A DNA stretch of 64,000 nt from an uncultured Clostridium sp. (GCA_958438515.1 CAUBRZ010000001.1:1-64000), one strand, 5' to 3'; shown: positions 50,517-61,048, counted from the stretch's first letter. Numbers and translations are program-made. Notes: generated by a model not told the origin, from the sequence alone.

Positions 50517-51360
50517 GTATTATATCCAAGAAATTGACAAGCCTAATTTTTTATTTAGTTTTTTTAATATAGTAAAGCTAGAAGATGATAAAATTATATT
50601 ACCAATAGCTAATAACGAAAAAATAACATTAAAAAAAGCTCAAAAGCTAGCAAAAAATACTAATAAGATATTAAAAAAGGCACATGGTAATCAAGTTGTT
50701 GTAAGTAAATTGATAAAAAATCAAGAGGAATATTTAAATTACTTAAATAGCTATAATATAAGAATAGTACAAGGAAAATGGTTGTTTGAATTATTAGCAA
50801 ATGATGTATTAGAGTATATTGTGGACAAAAAAAGATTGAAAAAGGAACAAATTAAAGTATCAATATTAGTAAATGATATGTCTGATATAATGCTAGAAAA
50901 TATCAAACAAATTATTAGACAATATAAAAGAGTAAATATTGTAACTAATCATTTAGAAAGGTTTAAAAAACTAGAAGAACAAGTGTTAGAAGAAGGAATA
51001 ATGATAACAGTATCAAATAATAAAAAGAAGAGTCTTGCAAAGTCTGAAATAATTTTAAATGTAGATTTTCCAACTGAATTAATCAATAAATATAATTTAT
51101 ATGAACAGGCAATTATTGTAAATATTAAGTCAGATGTGGAAATAAATAAAAAAAGATTTAATGGGATAAATATAAATGATTATGAAATTCAATTTAAAGA
51201 TTTTGAAGACTTTGATTATGATAAAGATAATTTATATGATAAAAAAGATTTATATGAAGTGATGTCTTATAAAAAACAACCATATATTTACATAAGAAGA
51301 AAGGTGATTAGTGATAAAGTAAAGATTATCAAATTAGTTGGAAATAGATCTGTTTTATAA
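50515..51360 (+). CDS. Conserved-looking protein of unknown function
   Basis: 281 residues starting with TTG (MYYIQEIDKPNFLFSFF). No signal or membrane segment. Lys/Asn/Ile-rich with alternating helices and strands: a middle Rossmann-like stretch (IKVSILVNDMSDIMLENI, VNIVTNHLERFKKLEEQV) and a Tyr/Asp-rich end. The layout recalls hypothetical proteins found near truB/PBP genes of Clostridia, but I cannot name a family. Its ribosome site is within a hairpin, suggesting regulated translation. Confidence 0.65.
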   Translation: MYYIQEIDKPNFLFSFFNIVKLEDDKIILPIANNEKITLKKAQKLAKNTNKILKKAHGNQVVVSKLIKNQEEYLNYLNSYNIRIVQGKWLFELLANDVLEYIVDKKRLKKEQIKVSILVNDMSDIMLENIKQIIRQYKRVNIVTNHLERFKKLEEQVLEEGIMITVSNNKKKSLAKSEIILNVDFPTELINKYNLYEQAIIVNIKSDVEINKKRFNGININDYEIQFKDFEDFDYDKDNLYDKKDLYEVMSYKKQPYIYIRRKVISDKVKIIKLVGNRSVL

Positions 51361-51525
51361 TCAACATATATGTATTTGTACGATGGTTACATGCTTTAAA
51401 ATAAGTACTTATATTTATGACAATACAAATTGTTAAAATTTTATTTAAAAGCTTTTCTTTTTAAAAAAAATATAATATAATGTATATACTTGAAAGAAAA
51501 GTGTAATTGGCAAGGAGGTATCAAA

Positions 51526-54141
51526 ATGCCAAATAATGAAAATAAAAGACCAACAAAAAAAAATAATAATAAAAGACCTAGAAACAGTGATTATGATAAA
51601 ACAAGACCATACAAAGTACAAAATGGTAAGAAAAGACCAACAAACAACGAACCTAAAAAACAACCAAATAAAAGACCACAAGTAAAAAAGGGTCAGAAAA
51701 ATAAAAAGAAAAAACAGCATGAAAAACTTAAAATGGTATTGAAAATACTACTTATCTTATTCCTATTATTATGTGTTATAGGTGCAGGTGTTATAGCAGG
51801 AATGTTTTTTGGATTATTTGGAGATGAATTTGAAATTACAAAAGAAGAACTAAAAATAGGAGCTTCTAATTCAGTTGTAGTAGATTCAAATGGAGGAGTA
51901 GTAGCTAATTTAAGTGGTGATGAGAAAAGAAAGACTATAACATTAGAAGACATGTCAGATTATTTACCAAAAGCATATGTTGCAATAGAAGATGAAAGAT
52001 TTTATAAACATAGTGGTGTTGACTTTAAAAGAACAGCAGGAGCTATTGCACACACAATTTTTGGAAATAGTTCTTATGGTGGAAGTACAATAACACAACA
52101 ATTAGTAAAAAATATAACTAAAGATGATGAATCATCAGGAATGGCAGGTATTTTTAGAAAAATAAAAGAGTGGGCAAAAGCATATCAAGTAGAAAGAATG
52201 ATATCAAAAGACCAAATATTAGAGTTATATTTGAATATCTTATATGTAGGAGGAGAAGGAAACCTACATGGTGTAGAGTTAGGAGCAGAATATTATTTTA
52301 ATAAAAGTGCAAAAGACTTAAGTTTGGCAGAATGTGCATTTTTAGCAGGAATAAATACTTCACCAACTTACTATAATCCATACAAATTATATTCTGATAG
52401 TGATACTGAAGAAAAAAGAGATGAAAGAATTAAATCTAAAATTTTAACAGTATTATCTAAAATGAAACAATTGGGATACATAGAAAATGAAGATGAATAT
52501 AATAAAGCAGTAGAAGAGGCAAAAGCTGGATTAAAATTTGAAAAAGCACAAATATCTTCTGGTACAACATATTCATATCATACAGATGCAGTTTTAGAGC
52601 AAGTAATAAATCAAGTAATGGAAGAAAAAGATATTTCAAGACAATTAGCAGAAAATTATGTTTATAGTAGTGGTTTAACAATTTATTCAACAGTTGATTC
52701 TACTATACAATCAAGATTAGAAGAAGAGTATGCAAAAGACAAATATAGAAAAACAAGTCCAAGTAAAAAACAAACTTCTCAATCAGGAATGGCAGTAGTT
52801 GATTATAAGACTGGAAATGTAGTAGGAGTTGCAGGAGGTTTAGGAGAAAAGCAAGGTGCAGGATGGAATAGAGCAACACAAATGAAAAAACAAACAGGAT
52901 CTTCTATAAAACCTATTGCAGATGTAGCACCTGCATTGGAAGAAAAAATAATTACAGCAGCAACAGTATATGATGATTCAAAAACGGACTTTGGAGGTGG
53001 TTATACACCTAAAAATGATGGAAACAAGTACAGAGGATATATAAATATAAGACAATTTATTGAAACTTCACAAAATATGCCAGCATTAAAAATCATGAAG
53101 GAACTTACACCTAAAAAATCATTAGAATATTTAAGAAAAATGGGTATAACATCTTTAGATGATAAGGCAGATGATGTATTGTCTTTAGCAATTGGAGGTA
53201 TGACAGATGGTATTAGCCCATTAGAAATGGCAGTAGCTTATGGAACAATTGCAAATGACGGAGTTTATATAACACCAACATTTTATACAAAAGTGGTAGA
53301 TAGCAATGGAAATACAGTATTAACTCCAAAACAAGAGCAGACAAGAGCTATATCAGAGCAAACAGCATATATTACAAAAAAAATTACACAAGAACCAGTA
53401 GATAGTGGTAGTGGAACAGCAACATATTGTAAAATTCAAGGAATGGATGTAGCTGCAAAAACAGGAACAACAGATCATAGCTATGACAGATGGCTTTGTG
53501 GATTTACTCCATATTATTCAGCTGCGACATGGTTTGGATATGATGATAGTGAAGAAGTAAAAGGATTTAATCAAAATCCAGCAGGGCAGATATGGGATGC
53601 TGTTATGACAGATATACATAAGAATTTAGAAAAAGCAACATTCCAAAAACCAAGTGGAATTGTAGAACAAACAGTATGCAGAACAACAGGATGCTTAGCT
53701 ACAACAGGATGTACTGATACATATAAAGAGATATTTTCATCTAACAATTTACCAGCAAAATGTGAAGGACATGGAACTCAAAAGATATGTAGTGAATCTG
53801 GAAAAATTGCAACAGATTATTGTTCACAATATTGTGAAGTAAAAACAAATAATTTTGGAGCAGTAGTACCAAAAGAACAATTGAAACTTTGGACACCATT
53901 AAATGGAAAAACATCTTCTGGAACAAGAGTAGAAGAAATGTGTAATATTCATACTAAACCAAAAGAAGAAGAAAAACCAAAAGAACCAGAAAAGCCAAAG
54001 GAAAATACAACAAATACAAACAAAGTAAATACAACAACTCCTGATAAAAATAATACAATAAAAGAAAATAGAACCGATAATACTGATGGAACTGGGCATG
54101 GAAATTCTACAAATACTACTAATACAAATACACAAAGGTAA
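51526..54141 (+). CDS. Bifunctional class A penicillin-binding protein
   Basis: 871 residues. A basic Asn/Lys-rich cytoplasmic tail (1-68), one membrane helix (about 69-93), the GT51 transglycosylase (EDERFYKHSGVDF, GGSTITQQLVKN, then LYLNILYVGGEGNLHGVELGA) and a transpeptidase with SxxK in TGSSIKPI, SQNMPA and KTGTT. After it comes an unusual Cys-rich segment (CRTTGCLATTGC, ICSESGKIATDYC) and a Thr/Asn/Pro-rich tail. It polymerises and cross-links peptidoglycan. ATG 51526 has AAGGAGG upstream. Confidence 0.92.
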   Translation: MPNNENKRPTKKNNNKRPRNSDYDKTRPYKVQNGKKRPTNNEPKKQPNKRPQVKKGQKNKKKKQHEKLKMVLKILLILFLLLCVIGAGVIAGMFFGLFGDEFEITKEELKIGASNSVVVDSNGGVVANLSGDEKRKTITLEDMSDYLPKAYVAIEDERFYKHSGVDFKRTAGAIAHTIFGNSSYGGSTITQQLVKNITKDDESSGMAGIFRKIKEWAKAYQVERMISKDQILELYLNILYVGGEGNLHGVELGAEYYFNKSAKDLSLAECAFLAGINTSPTYYNPYKLYSDSDTEEKRDERIKSKILTVLSKMKQLGYIENEDEYNKAVEEAKAGLKFEKAQISSGTTYSYHTDAVLEQVINQVMEEKDISRQLAENYVYSSGLTIYSTVDSTIQSRLEEEYAKDKYRKTSPSKKQTSQSGMAVVDYKTGNVVGVAGGLGEKQGAGWNRATQMKKQTGSSIKPIADVAPALEEKIITAATVYDDSKTDFGGGYTPKNDGNKYRGYINIRQFIETSQNMPALKIMKELTPKKSLEYLRKMGITSLDDKADDVLSLAIGGMTDGISPLEMAVAYGTIANDGVYITPTFYTKVVDSNGNTVLTPKQEQTRAISEQTAYITKKITQEPVDSGSGTATYCKIQGMDVAAKTGTTDHSYDRWLCGFTPYYSAATWFGYDDSEEVKGFNQNPAGQIWDAVMTDIHKNLEKATFQKPSGIVEQTVCRTTGCLATTGCTDTYKEIFSSNNLPAKCEGHGTQKICSESGKIATDYCSQYCEVKTNNFGAVVPKEQLKLWTPLNGKTSSGTRVEEMCNIHTKPKEEEKPKEPEKPKENTTNTNKVNTTTPDKNNTIKENRTDNTDGTGHGNSTNTTNTNTQR

Positions 54142-54156
54142 ATATATATTATAGAG

Positions 54157-54192
54157 AAAAATTGCCAAAATGAAAAACGTTTTGGCAATTTT
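54157..54192 (+). terminator. Terminator after the PBP gene
   Basis: AAAATTGCCAAAA and TTTTGGCAATTTT form a 13-base perfect stem. Confidence 0.8.
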
Positions 54193-54226
54193 AACAAAAA
54201 TATAAAAAAGGAGTGACATAAAAAAG

Positions 54227-55624
54227 GTGGATATATATTTTTATAATACTTTAAATAGAAAAAAAGAAAAGTTTTATCCGATTGATAATAAAGAAGTGAA
54301 AATTTATTCTTGTGGGCCAACAGTTTATAAAGATGCGACAATTGGAAATATGAGAACAAATATATTTCAAGATGTACTAAGAAGAGTACTAGTTTATAAT
54401 GGATATAAAATAAAACATGTAATGAATATAACAGATGTAGGACATTTAGTATCTGATGGAGATGAAGGAGAAGACAAAATGTTAAAATCAGCAAGAGAAG
54501 AACAAAAAACACCATTAGAAATAGCAAACCATTATACTAAATTATTTTTTGAAGATTTAAAGTCACTAAATGTCCAAACTCCTGAAATTGTATGTAAAGC
54601 AACAGAACATATAAATGAAATGTTAGAATATGTAAAAAAACTTGTAGAAAATGGATATGCATATGAGACTTCAACTGCTATTTATTTTGACATATCCAAA
54701 TTAGATAAATATCCTATTTTATCTAATTTGAATATAGAAGAACAAAAGGCAGGTGCAAGAGTAGAAGTAGATAAAGAAAAGAGAAATCCATATGATTTTG
54801 CAGTTTGGATCAAAGCTCCTAAAAACCATTTAATGAAATGGGATAGTCCTTGGGGACCAAGTTATCCAGGTTGGCATATAGAATGTTCAGCAATGAGCAG
54901 AAAATATTTAGGAGAACAATTTGATATACATACAGGGGGAATTGACTTAATACCAACACATCATGAAAATGAAATAGCACAAAGTAAAGGATTTTGTGGC
55001 AAGATACCAGCAAGATTTTGGATGCATGGAGAATATCTTTTAATTGATGGTGGTAAAATGTCAAAAAGTTTAGGAAATGTATATTTAGTAGATGATATAA
55101 GAAAAAGAGGATATGACCCAATTGTGTATAGATTATTTAGTTATTCATGTCATTATAGAAATAAACTTAACTTTACCTGGGAAGCAATAGAAGCTACATC
55201 AAAATCATTAGAAAGATTAAAAAATGGCTATAAGTTACATATAGAGGGAAAAGATAAAATAGAGAAAAACATTATTAATATGTATGAAGAAAGATTTCAT
55301 AAAGCAATTAATGATGACTTAAATATGCCATCAGCAATGGGAATTGTTTGGGAGGTTATTAGAAATGAAAAGAAATCTCCAGAACTTGCGAAACTTTTAT
55401 TAAAATTTGATAGTGTATTAGGATTAAAAATAGATGAAGAAATACTTGAAGAAAAGACAAAAATACCACAAGAAATAATAAATATAGCTGAACAAAGAAA
55501 AATTGCAAGAGAGAACAAGGATTGGAATAAATCAGATGAATTAAGAGAGTTAATTCAAAGTAAGGGATATGAAATAAAAGACAATAAAGATGGATATGAA
55601 ATTAAATTATTAAATAAAATATAA
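54227..55624 (+). CDS. cysS: Cysteinyl-tRNA synthetase
   Basis: 465 residues from GTG 54227 (AAAGGAG about 13 bases upstream, slightly long). Class I markers: zinc Cys in YSCGPTVYKDATIGNMRT (HIGH motif as TIGN), WHIECSAMS, the zinc His pair GGIDLIPTHHENE, and KMSKSLGN. Charges tRNA-Cys. Uninterrupted. It is followed 21 bases later by galE. Confidence 0.95.
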   Translation: MDIYFYNTLNRKKEKFYPIDNKEVKIYSCGPTVYKDATIGNMRTNIFQDVLRRVLVYNGYKIKHVMNITDVGHLVSDGDEGEDKMLKSAREEQKTPLEIANHYTKLFFEDLKSLNVQTPEIVCKATEHINEMLEYVKKLVENGYAYETSTAIYFDISKLDKYPILSNLNIEEQKAGARVEVDKEKRNPYDFAVWIKAPKNHLMKWDSPWGPSYPGWHIECSAMSRKYLGEQFDIHTGGIDLIPTHHENEIAQSKGFCGKIPARFWMHGEYLLIDGGKMSKSLGNVYLVDDIRKRGYDPIVYRLFSYSCHYRNKLNFTWEAIEATSKSLERLKNGYKLHIEGKDKIEKNIINMYEERFHKAINDDLNMPSAMGIVWEVIRNEKKSPELAKLLLKFDSVLGLKIDEEILEEKTKIPQEIINIAEQRKIARENKDWNKSDELRELIQSKGYEIKDNKDGYEIKLLNKI

Positions 55625-55645
55625 AATAAAAAGGAGGAACAAAAA

Positions 55646-56647
55646 ATGTCAGTTTTATTACCAGGAGGAGCAGGATATATAGGAAGTCATACAGCAGTAG
55701 AGTTATTGAATGCAGGAAAAGATATTATAATTATTGATAATTTTTCAAATAGTAAACCAGAAGTATTAGATAAAATAAGAAAGATTACAGGTAAAGATTT
55801 TAAATTCTATGAAATTGATTATTTAGATAGAGAAAAATTAGAAAAAGTATTCCAAGAAAATGATATAGAAAGTGTACTAAATTTTGCAGGATATAAAGCA
55901 GTAGGAGAATCTATAGAAAAACCATTAGAATACTATCACAACAATATTTCAGGATGTTTAGTTCTATTACAAACTATGAAAAAATATGGTGTTAAAAAGT
56001 TTATTTTTAGCTCATCAGCAACAGTATATGGGGAACCAGAAAAGATACCACTTACAGAAGAATGTAAAACAGGTGGAACAACAAATCCATATGGAACTTC
56101 TAAATTATTTATAGAACAAATATTAAAAGATACTTATAAGTCAGATTCTACTTGGGACATATGCATTTTAAGATATTTTAATCCAGTTGGGGCACATGAA
56201 AGTGGTTTAATTGGTGAAGAACCTCAAGGAATACCAAATAATTTAATGCCATATATAGTAAGAGTAGCTAATGGAACATTAAAAGAATTATCTGTATTTG
56301 GAAATGATTATAATACAAAAGATGGAACAGGTGTAAGAGATTATATACATGTTGTTGATTTAGCAAAAGGTCATGTTGCAGCACTACAGAAACTAGATAA
56401 AGAAGAAAAAGGATTATACATATATAATTTAGGAACAGGAAATGGATATAGTGTGTTAGATATGGTAAAAGCATTTGAAAAAGCAACAGGAAAAAAAGTG
56501 CCTTATAAAATAGCTCAAAGAAGAGAGGGAGATATTGCTACATGTTATGCAGATCCATCAAGTGCAAAAGAAGAATTAGGATGGGTTGCAACTAAAACAT
56601 TAGAAGATATGTGTCTTGATTCATGGAAATATATAATTAGCAAATAA
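55646..56647 (+). CDS. galE: UDP-glucose 4-epimerase
   Basis: 333 residues of the extended SDR type: NAD site GGAGYIGSHTAVELL, SSSATVYG, catalytic Tyr/Lys in YGTSKLF, then RYFNPVGAHESG and RDYIHVVDLAKGH. Interconverts UDP-glucose and UDP-galactose for envelope glycans. AAGGAGG upstream. Complete. Confidence 0.94.
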   Translation: MSVLLPGGAGYIGSHTAVELLNAGKDIIIIDNFSNSKPEVLDKIRKITGKDFKFYEIDYLDREKLEKVFQENDIESVLNFAGYKAVGESIEKPLEYYHNNISGCLVLLQTMKKYGVKKFIFSSSATVYGEPEKIPLTEECKTGGTTNPYGTSKLFIEQILKDTYKSDSTWDICILRYFNPVGAHESGLIGEEPQGIPNNLMPYIVRVANGTLKELSVFGNDYNTKDGTGVRDYIHVVDLAKGHVAALQKLDKEEKGLYIYNLGTGNGYSVLDMVKAFEKATGKKVPYKIAQRREGDIATCYADPSSAKEELGWVATKTLEDMCLDSWKYIISK

Positions 56648-56679
56648 ATAGTCCTAAAAGGAAAGGAAGAAGAATATAA

Positions 56680-58390
56680 ATGTTAAACTTTAAAAAGGAA
56701 ATAGCAAATATAATATCAAAAACAATAAATTTAGAAGAAAAAGAATTAGAATCATATGTAGAAGTACCTAAAGATACAAGTAATGGTGATTATTCTTTCC
56801 CATGTTTTCGTTTAGCAAAAGAATTAAAGAAATCTCCTCAGTTAATTGCAAATGAGATAAAAGAAAATTTAAAAATAGATGGAACATCGATAGAGAAAGT
56901 AGAGATAGTAGGAGGATATCTGAATTTTTACATAAATAAAACTATTATAACAAAAGAGGTATTAAATGAAATATCAAATTCTACAAATTACGGAAAATCA
57001 AAAATTGGAAATGGAAAAAATATTGTAATAGACTATTCAGCACCTAATATTGCTAAACCATTTCATATAGGACACTTGCGTTCAACTGTAATAGGAGGAG
57101 CTTTATATAATATATATAAATATCTAGGATATAATGTAACTGGTATAAACCATTTAGGAGACTACGGAACACAATTTGGAAAGTTAATAGAAGGGTATAA
57201 ATTATGGGGAGAAGAATATGATTTAGAAAAAGATCCTATAAATGAATTAACTAAAATTTATATTAGAATAAATGAATTATGTAAAAAAGATGAAAATGTA
57301 TTAGAAGAATGCAGAAATAATTTTAAAAAATTAGAAGAAGGAGATAAATATTGTTGTGAACTATGGGAGAGATTTAGGAACGTAAGTTTAAAAGAATTTC
57401 AAAAAGTATATGATTTACTTCGGAAGTCATTTTGATTCATGGAATGGAGAGTCTTTTTATTCAGATAAAATGTCTGAAGTAATAGATACATTGGAGAAAT
57501 CAGGAAAATTAATAGATTCGCAAGGGGCCAAAATAGTAGATTTAGAAGAGAAAGGAATTAATACACCTTGTATAATAATAAAATCTAATGGATCAACTAC
57601 TTATGCAACAAGAGACTTAGCAGCGATTATGTATAGAGCAAAAACATATGATTTTGATAAAGCACTATATGTTACATCTTATGAGCAAGTATTACACTTT
57701 AAACAGGTATTTGAAGTAGCAAAATTATTAGGGCTAGATAAAAAATATGAAGAAGGTTTAGAACATGTATCTTTTGGAATGGTATTATTAAAAACAGGTA
57801 AAATGTCAACAAGAGAAGGAACTATAGTAAAATTAGAAGATTTATTAAATGAAGCAATAGAAAGAGCAAAGAAAATTATAGAACAAAAGAACCCAGAACT
57901 AGATAAAAAAGAAGAAGTAGCAGAAAAAGTTGGAATTGGTGCAGTAATTTTTAATGATTTATCAAATAGCAGAGTAAAAGATGAAATGTTTGATTGGGAT
58001 ACAATTTTGAATTTTCAAGGTGAAACAGGTCCATATATCCAATATACATATGTTAGGATAAAAAGTGTATTGGAAAAAGTTGGCAAAGTTCCAGAATTTA
58101 AAGAAATAAATTTAGAAAATTTATTAGATGATTATTCTCAAAATATAATTAAAATATTATATAATTTTGAGGATATATTGATACAAGTAACTAAAAAAGA
58201 AGAGCCATCTATATTATCTAGATATTTAATAGATTTAGCAAAAGCATTTAGCACTTTCTATAATGAAAATAAAATTATAACAGATGAAAAACAAGTACAA
58301 GATGCAAGAGTGTACTTAAGTTATGCAGTAGCTGAAGTATTAAAAATAGGAGCAGGTTTACTTGGAATTGAAATGCCAAATAAAATGTAA
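56680..58390 (+). CDS. argS: Arginyl-tRNA synthetase, frame interrupted at CGG
   Basis: With one +1 event it is 569 residues: the N-terminal Arg-tRNA domain (1-85), the class I motif PFHIGHLRSTV, GDYGTQFG, then past the junction FDSWNGESFYSD, KMSTREG (KMSK variant) and the C-terminal DALR anticodon-binding domain. Frames join at CGG 57421-57423, giving YDLL-GSHFDSW, with Gly as in many ArgRS (YDLLG). It charges tRNA-Arg, so the enzyme that loads the decoders of CGN codons itself depends on the CGG recoding. Confidence 0.93.
57421..57424 (+). other. +1 recoding site CGGA, ArgRS residue 248
   Basis: CTT-CGG-AAG becomes CTT-GGA-AGT (Leu-Gly-Ser). The unshifted frame reaches TGA four codons on. 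247 codons precede it. Confidence 0.83.
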
Positions 58391-58398
58391 AATAAAAA

Positions 58399-58431
58399 CA
58401 CGTCCGATTATAAAATAAGTAATCGGACGTG
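58399..58431 (-). terminator. Terminator for the minus-strand membrane gene
   Basis: CACGTCCGATT and AATCGGACGTG make an 11-base GC-richer stem. T's follow on the minus strand, so it serves the gene ending at 58450 and possibly argS. Confidence 0.65.
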
Positions 58432-58449
58432 AAATGTTTTAAAATTTCT

Positions 58450-59190
58450 TTATGATATGTCAAAAGAGACATTATTTGTTTTGCACCATTTAATTAGATC
58501 TGAACTAATTGAACTTGAGAAATCTTGGTAAGACTTATGATTTACATCTTTTAGATAAAATGTATCAAAAATTTCACCATCATAAATACTTAACAATTTG
58601 TTTAAAGGAAATTGTGAGCAACTAAAAGGGTCAAATGCCCATCCATTATTTACATATATTACGTGGATGGTACGATTTGGAGAAGAACAGATACTAGTTG
58701 TTGTTGATACTTCTCTTACTGCTAAAAATTTCATACATCCTTTTTTTAAAATCTTAAGAATATAGAAACTAATTATATAGCAGAAACCTTGTGTTAATTG
58801 ATTAGTTATTTTTAAATACAAAGTATTGCTACTTTGATTTAACTCTGCAAAATCCTTTTTTGATAGTGCATGACCTTTACATGTAGAAAAATGAAAATAT
58901 AATTTTTTAGTAAGTAAAGACCGAAAGACTGCTATTTCATCTTTAAAGAAAAATGTGAACCATAGAGAAATTAAGATGTAAATAGCTATGAAAGCTGTTA
59001 GTGCAAAATAGAATTTAGTTTTTAATATTGTAAATATTGCTACAATAAGTGGCATTACTAGAATTAATGGCATTATTGTGATAGAAACATATTCTATAGC
59101 CTTTTGTTTTTTTAGCAGTTTTGCTAACATTTTGCCAGATTCTTTATCATAATTATTAAAAACTATTTTCCGTAAAAAAAATTCAAACAT
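58450..59190 (-). CDS. Two-helix membrane protein with an in-frame CGG at codon 7
   Basis: 246 residues with two adjacent hydrophobic helices (about 37-60 and 65-85), a third stretch near 140, and a soluble end rich in Ser. The ATG at 59190 follows GAAAGG. Codon 7 is CGG (59170-59172) and the frame continues normally after it. Skipping its C would give GGA-AAA-TAG, an 8-residue peptide. This is the clearest exception to the CGG rule in an otherwise native-looking gene: either CGG can be read as Arg at low level, the real start is downstream, or the CGG acts as an expression gate. Function unknown. Confidence 0.65.
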   Translation of the reverse strand: MFEFFLRKIVFNNYDKESGKMLAKLLKKQKAIEYVSITIMPLILVMPLIVAIFTILKTKFYFALTAFIAIYILISLWFTFFFKDEIAVFRSLLTKKLYFHFSTCKGHALSKKDFAELNQSSNTLYLKITNQLTQGFCYIISFYILKILKKGCMKFLAVREVSTTTSICSSPNRTIHVIYVNNGWAFDPFSCSQFPLNKLLSIYDGEIFDTFYLKDVNHKSYQDFSSSISSDLIKWCKTNNVSFDIS

Positions 59191-59299
59191 ATTTTTAACC
59201 ACCTTTCTAAATTAATAGACGTGTTTACGTTTACATAAATATTATATCACATATAAAGTATTAATTCAATATATTGTGGAAAAAAGTGGAAAAAGATAA

Positions 59300-61025
59300 C
59301 TAATTATCTTTTTCCACTTTTACATTATCACCATAACGTTTTACTTTTTGAGTGGTAGTTTTTTCAAATTCTTTGTCACGTATTACAAAACTTTTAATAT
59401 GTTTATAATTAGGAAGTTTTTTATTAACACTACTAACTACATCTGAAACTATTTTTCTGATTTCTTCTTTGGTAGGAACACTACCTTTTAAATGTTCTGT
59501 AATAGCTTGAATATTAGGATAAATTTGAGCGTTTATATAAGTTTCGTCATCATTGTCTTTTTGAATTCCAAGAACTAAAGATTCTGCTATTAATGGGTTA
59601 TCATTTAAATAATATTCGACTTCTTCTGGATATATATTTTTACCATTTTTTGTTACAATTACACTTTTACATCTACCAGTGATATACAAATAACCATTTT
59701 CATCAATTTTACCCAAATCTCCTGTATGAAACCAGCCATTAACAATTGTTTGCTTTGTTTTTTCTTCATCTTCATAATAACCAAGCATTACATTTGGACC
59801 TTTTACAATAATTTCACCAACACCTTCATCATTAGCATTGTCAATTTTATATTCAACATTAGGAATAGGAAGACCAGCACTATCATCTTTTTGGAAAAAG
59901 TCTGTATTTCCAGCAACTAAAGGAGAACATTCTGTTAAGCCATAACCTTGAAGAGTATTTAATTTTAAATCTCTGAAGTCAGCTACTATATTTGGGTTAG
60001 CAGCAGCAGCACCTACAATGAATACACGTAATCTGCCACCTAAAGTGTTTTTTACCTTTGTTCTTACAATCTTTTTCATAAAAAAAGATAAAGAAGAAAA
60101 AGGATTTTCGTTATTTGTTTTTTTGTATTTATCAGGTAAAGACTTATTCATATTTTTAATAATGTTTTTGTGTAAATTTTCTAATAGTAATGGCACACAT
60201 AATATGACAGAAGGGTGAAATTCTTGCATATTTTTTGCAATATAACGTAATCCTTCACAATGACAAATAGCTGCACCACTATAGATAGGAAGCAAAAAGC
60301 CAATAGTACATTCATAAGTATGATGAAGTGGTAAAACAGAGAAGAATAGGTCGCTTCTTTTTACTTTTACAATTCCATAAATAGATAATATATTAGAACA
60401 TATATTTCTTTGTGATAAGCAGACTCCTTTGGCGTTCCCAGTAGTACCAGAAGTGAATAATAATATACGCAATTCATCTGGATTAATTCTAATTGAATCG
60501 AAATCAGTAAATCCATTTAGATAAGCTGATTTTCCGTTCTTCTTTGAAATTATCAAAATGATCTTCGAAAGTAATAAACATAGTATTTTTGTTTTGAACT
60601 TTAGACATATCTTCTAAAACTTTGTTTAAATTTTTACTATCTCCTAGTATACATTCTGCTTGTGAAACATTTATGAAATTTATAACATCATCAGTATGTA
60701 GTTCTTTGTCAATTGGCACAACAATACCAACAATTGTAGCTGCCATGTAGGAAACACACCAGTTATAAGTGTTTTTTCCAATCACAGCAATTCTTTTATT
60801 TAAAAATCCATTTTTTATTAGGCTTGTACCAAGATAAACAACATCATTTTTAAATTGTTCATATGTAATAGTTTTAATTTTACCTTCATTATCTTTTATT
60901 TTGAAAGCTGTTCTTGAACGATAAAGAGTACCTGAGCGATATAACATATCTTTCAAATTTGTTACTTCTTCTGTTTTATGATATTTTTTCTTTAATTGTT
61001 CTGCTGTGTTTAAATTTTTTTTCAT
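59300..61025 (-). CDS. Long-chain acyl-CoA synthetase / AMP-binding enzyme, frame interrupted at CGG
   Basis: With one +1 event it is 574 residues. The N-terminal part includes TAEQLKKKYHKTEEVTNLKD and NTYNWCVSYMA. The ATP loop LLFTSGTTGNAKGV, GYGLTECSPLVAGN, GWFHTGDLGKIDENGYLYITGR and the Lys-containing C-terminal motif (KNGKNIYPEEVE) follow. Frames join at CGG 60536-60534 (minus) as FKEE-GKSAYLNG. It activates fatty acids to acyl-CoA or acyl-AMP. GGGAGG lies before the ATG at 61025. Confidence 0.85.
60533..60536 (-). other. +1 recoding site CGGA, acyl-CoA ligase residue 164
   Basis: GAA-CGG-AAA becomes GAA-GGA-AAA (Glu-Gly-Lys). Both frames overlap here (60504-60556). The Gly is plausible in a linker, but there is no invariant position to test it. 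Confidence 0.72.
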
Positions 61026-61048
61026 TTTTTGTTCCTCCCAGTGTTTTT

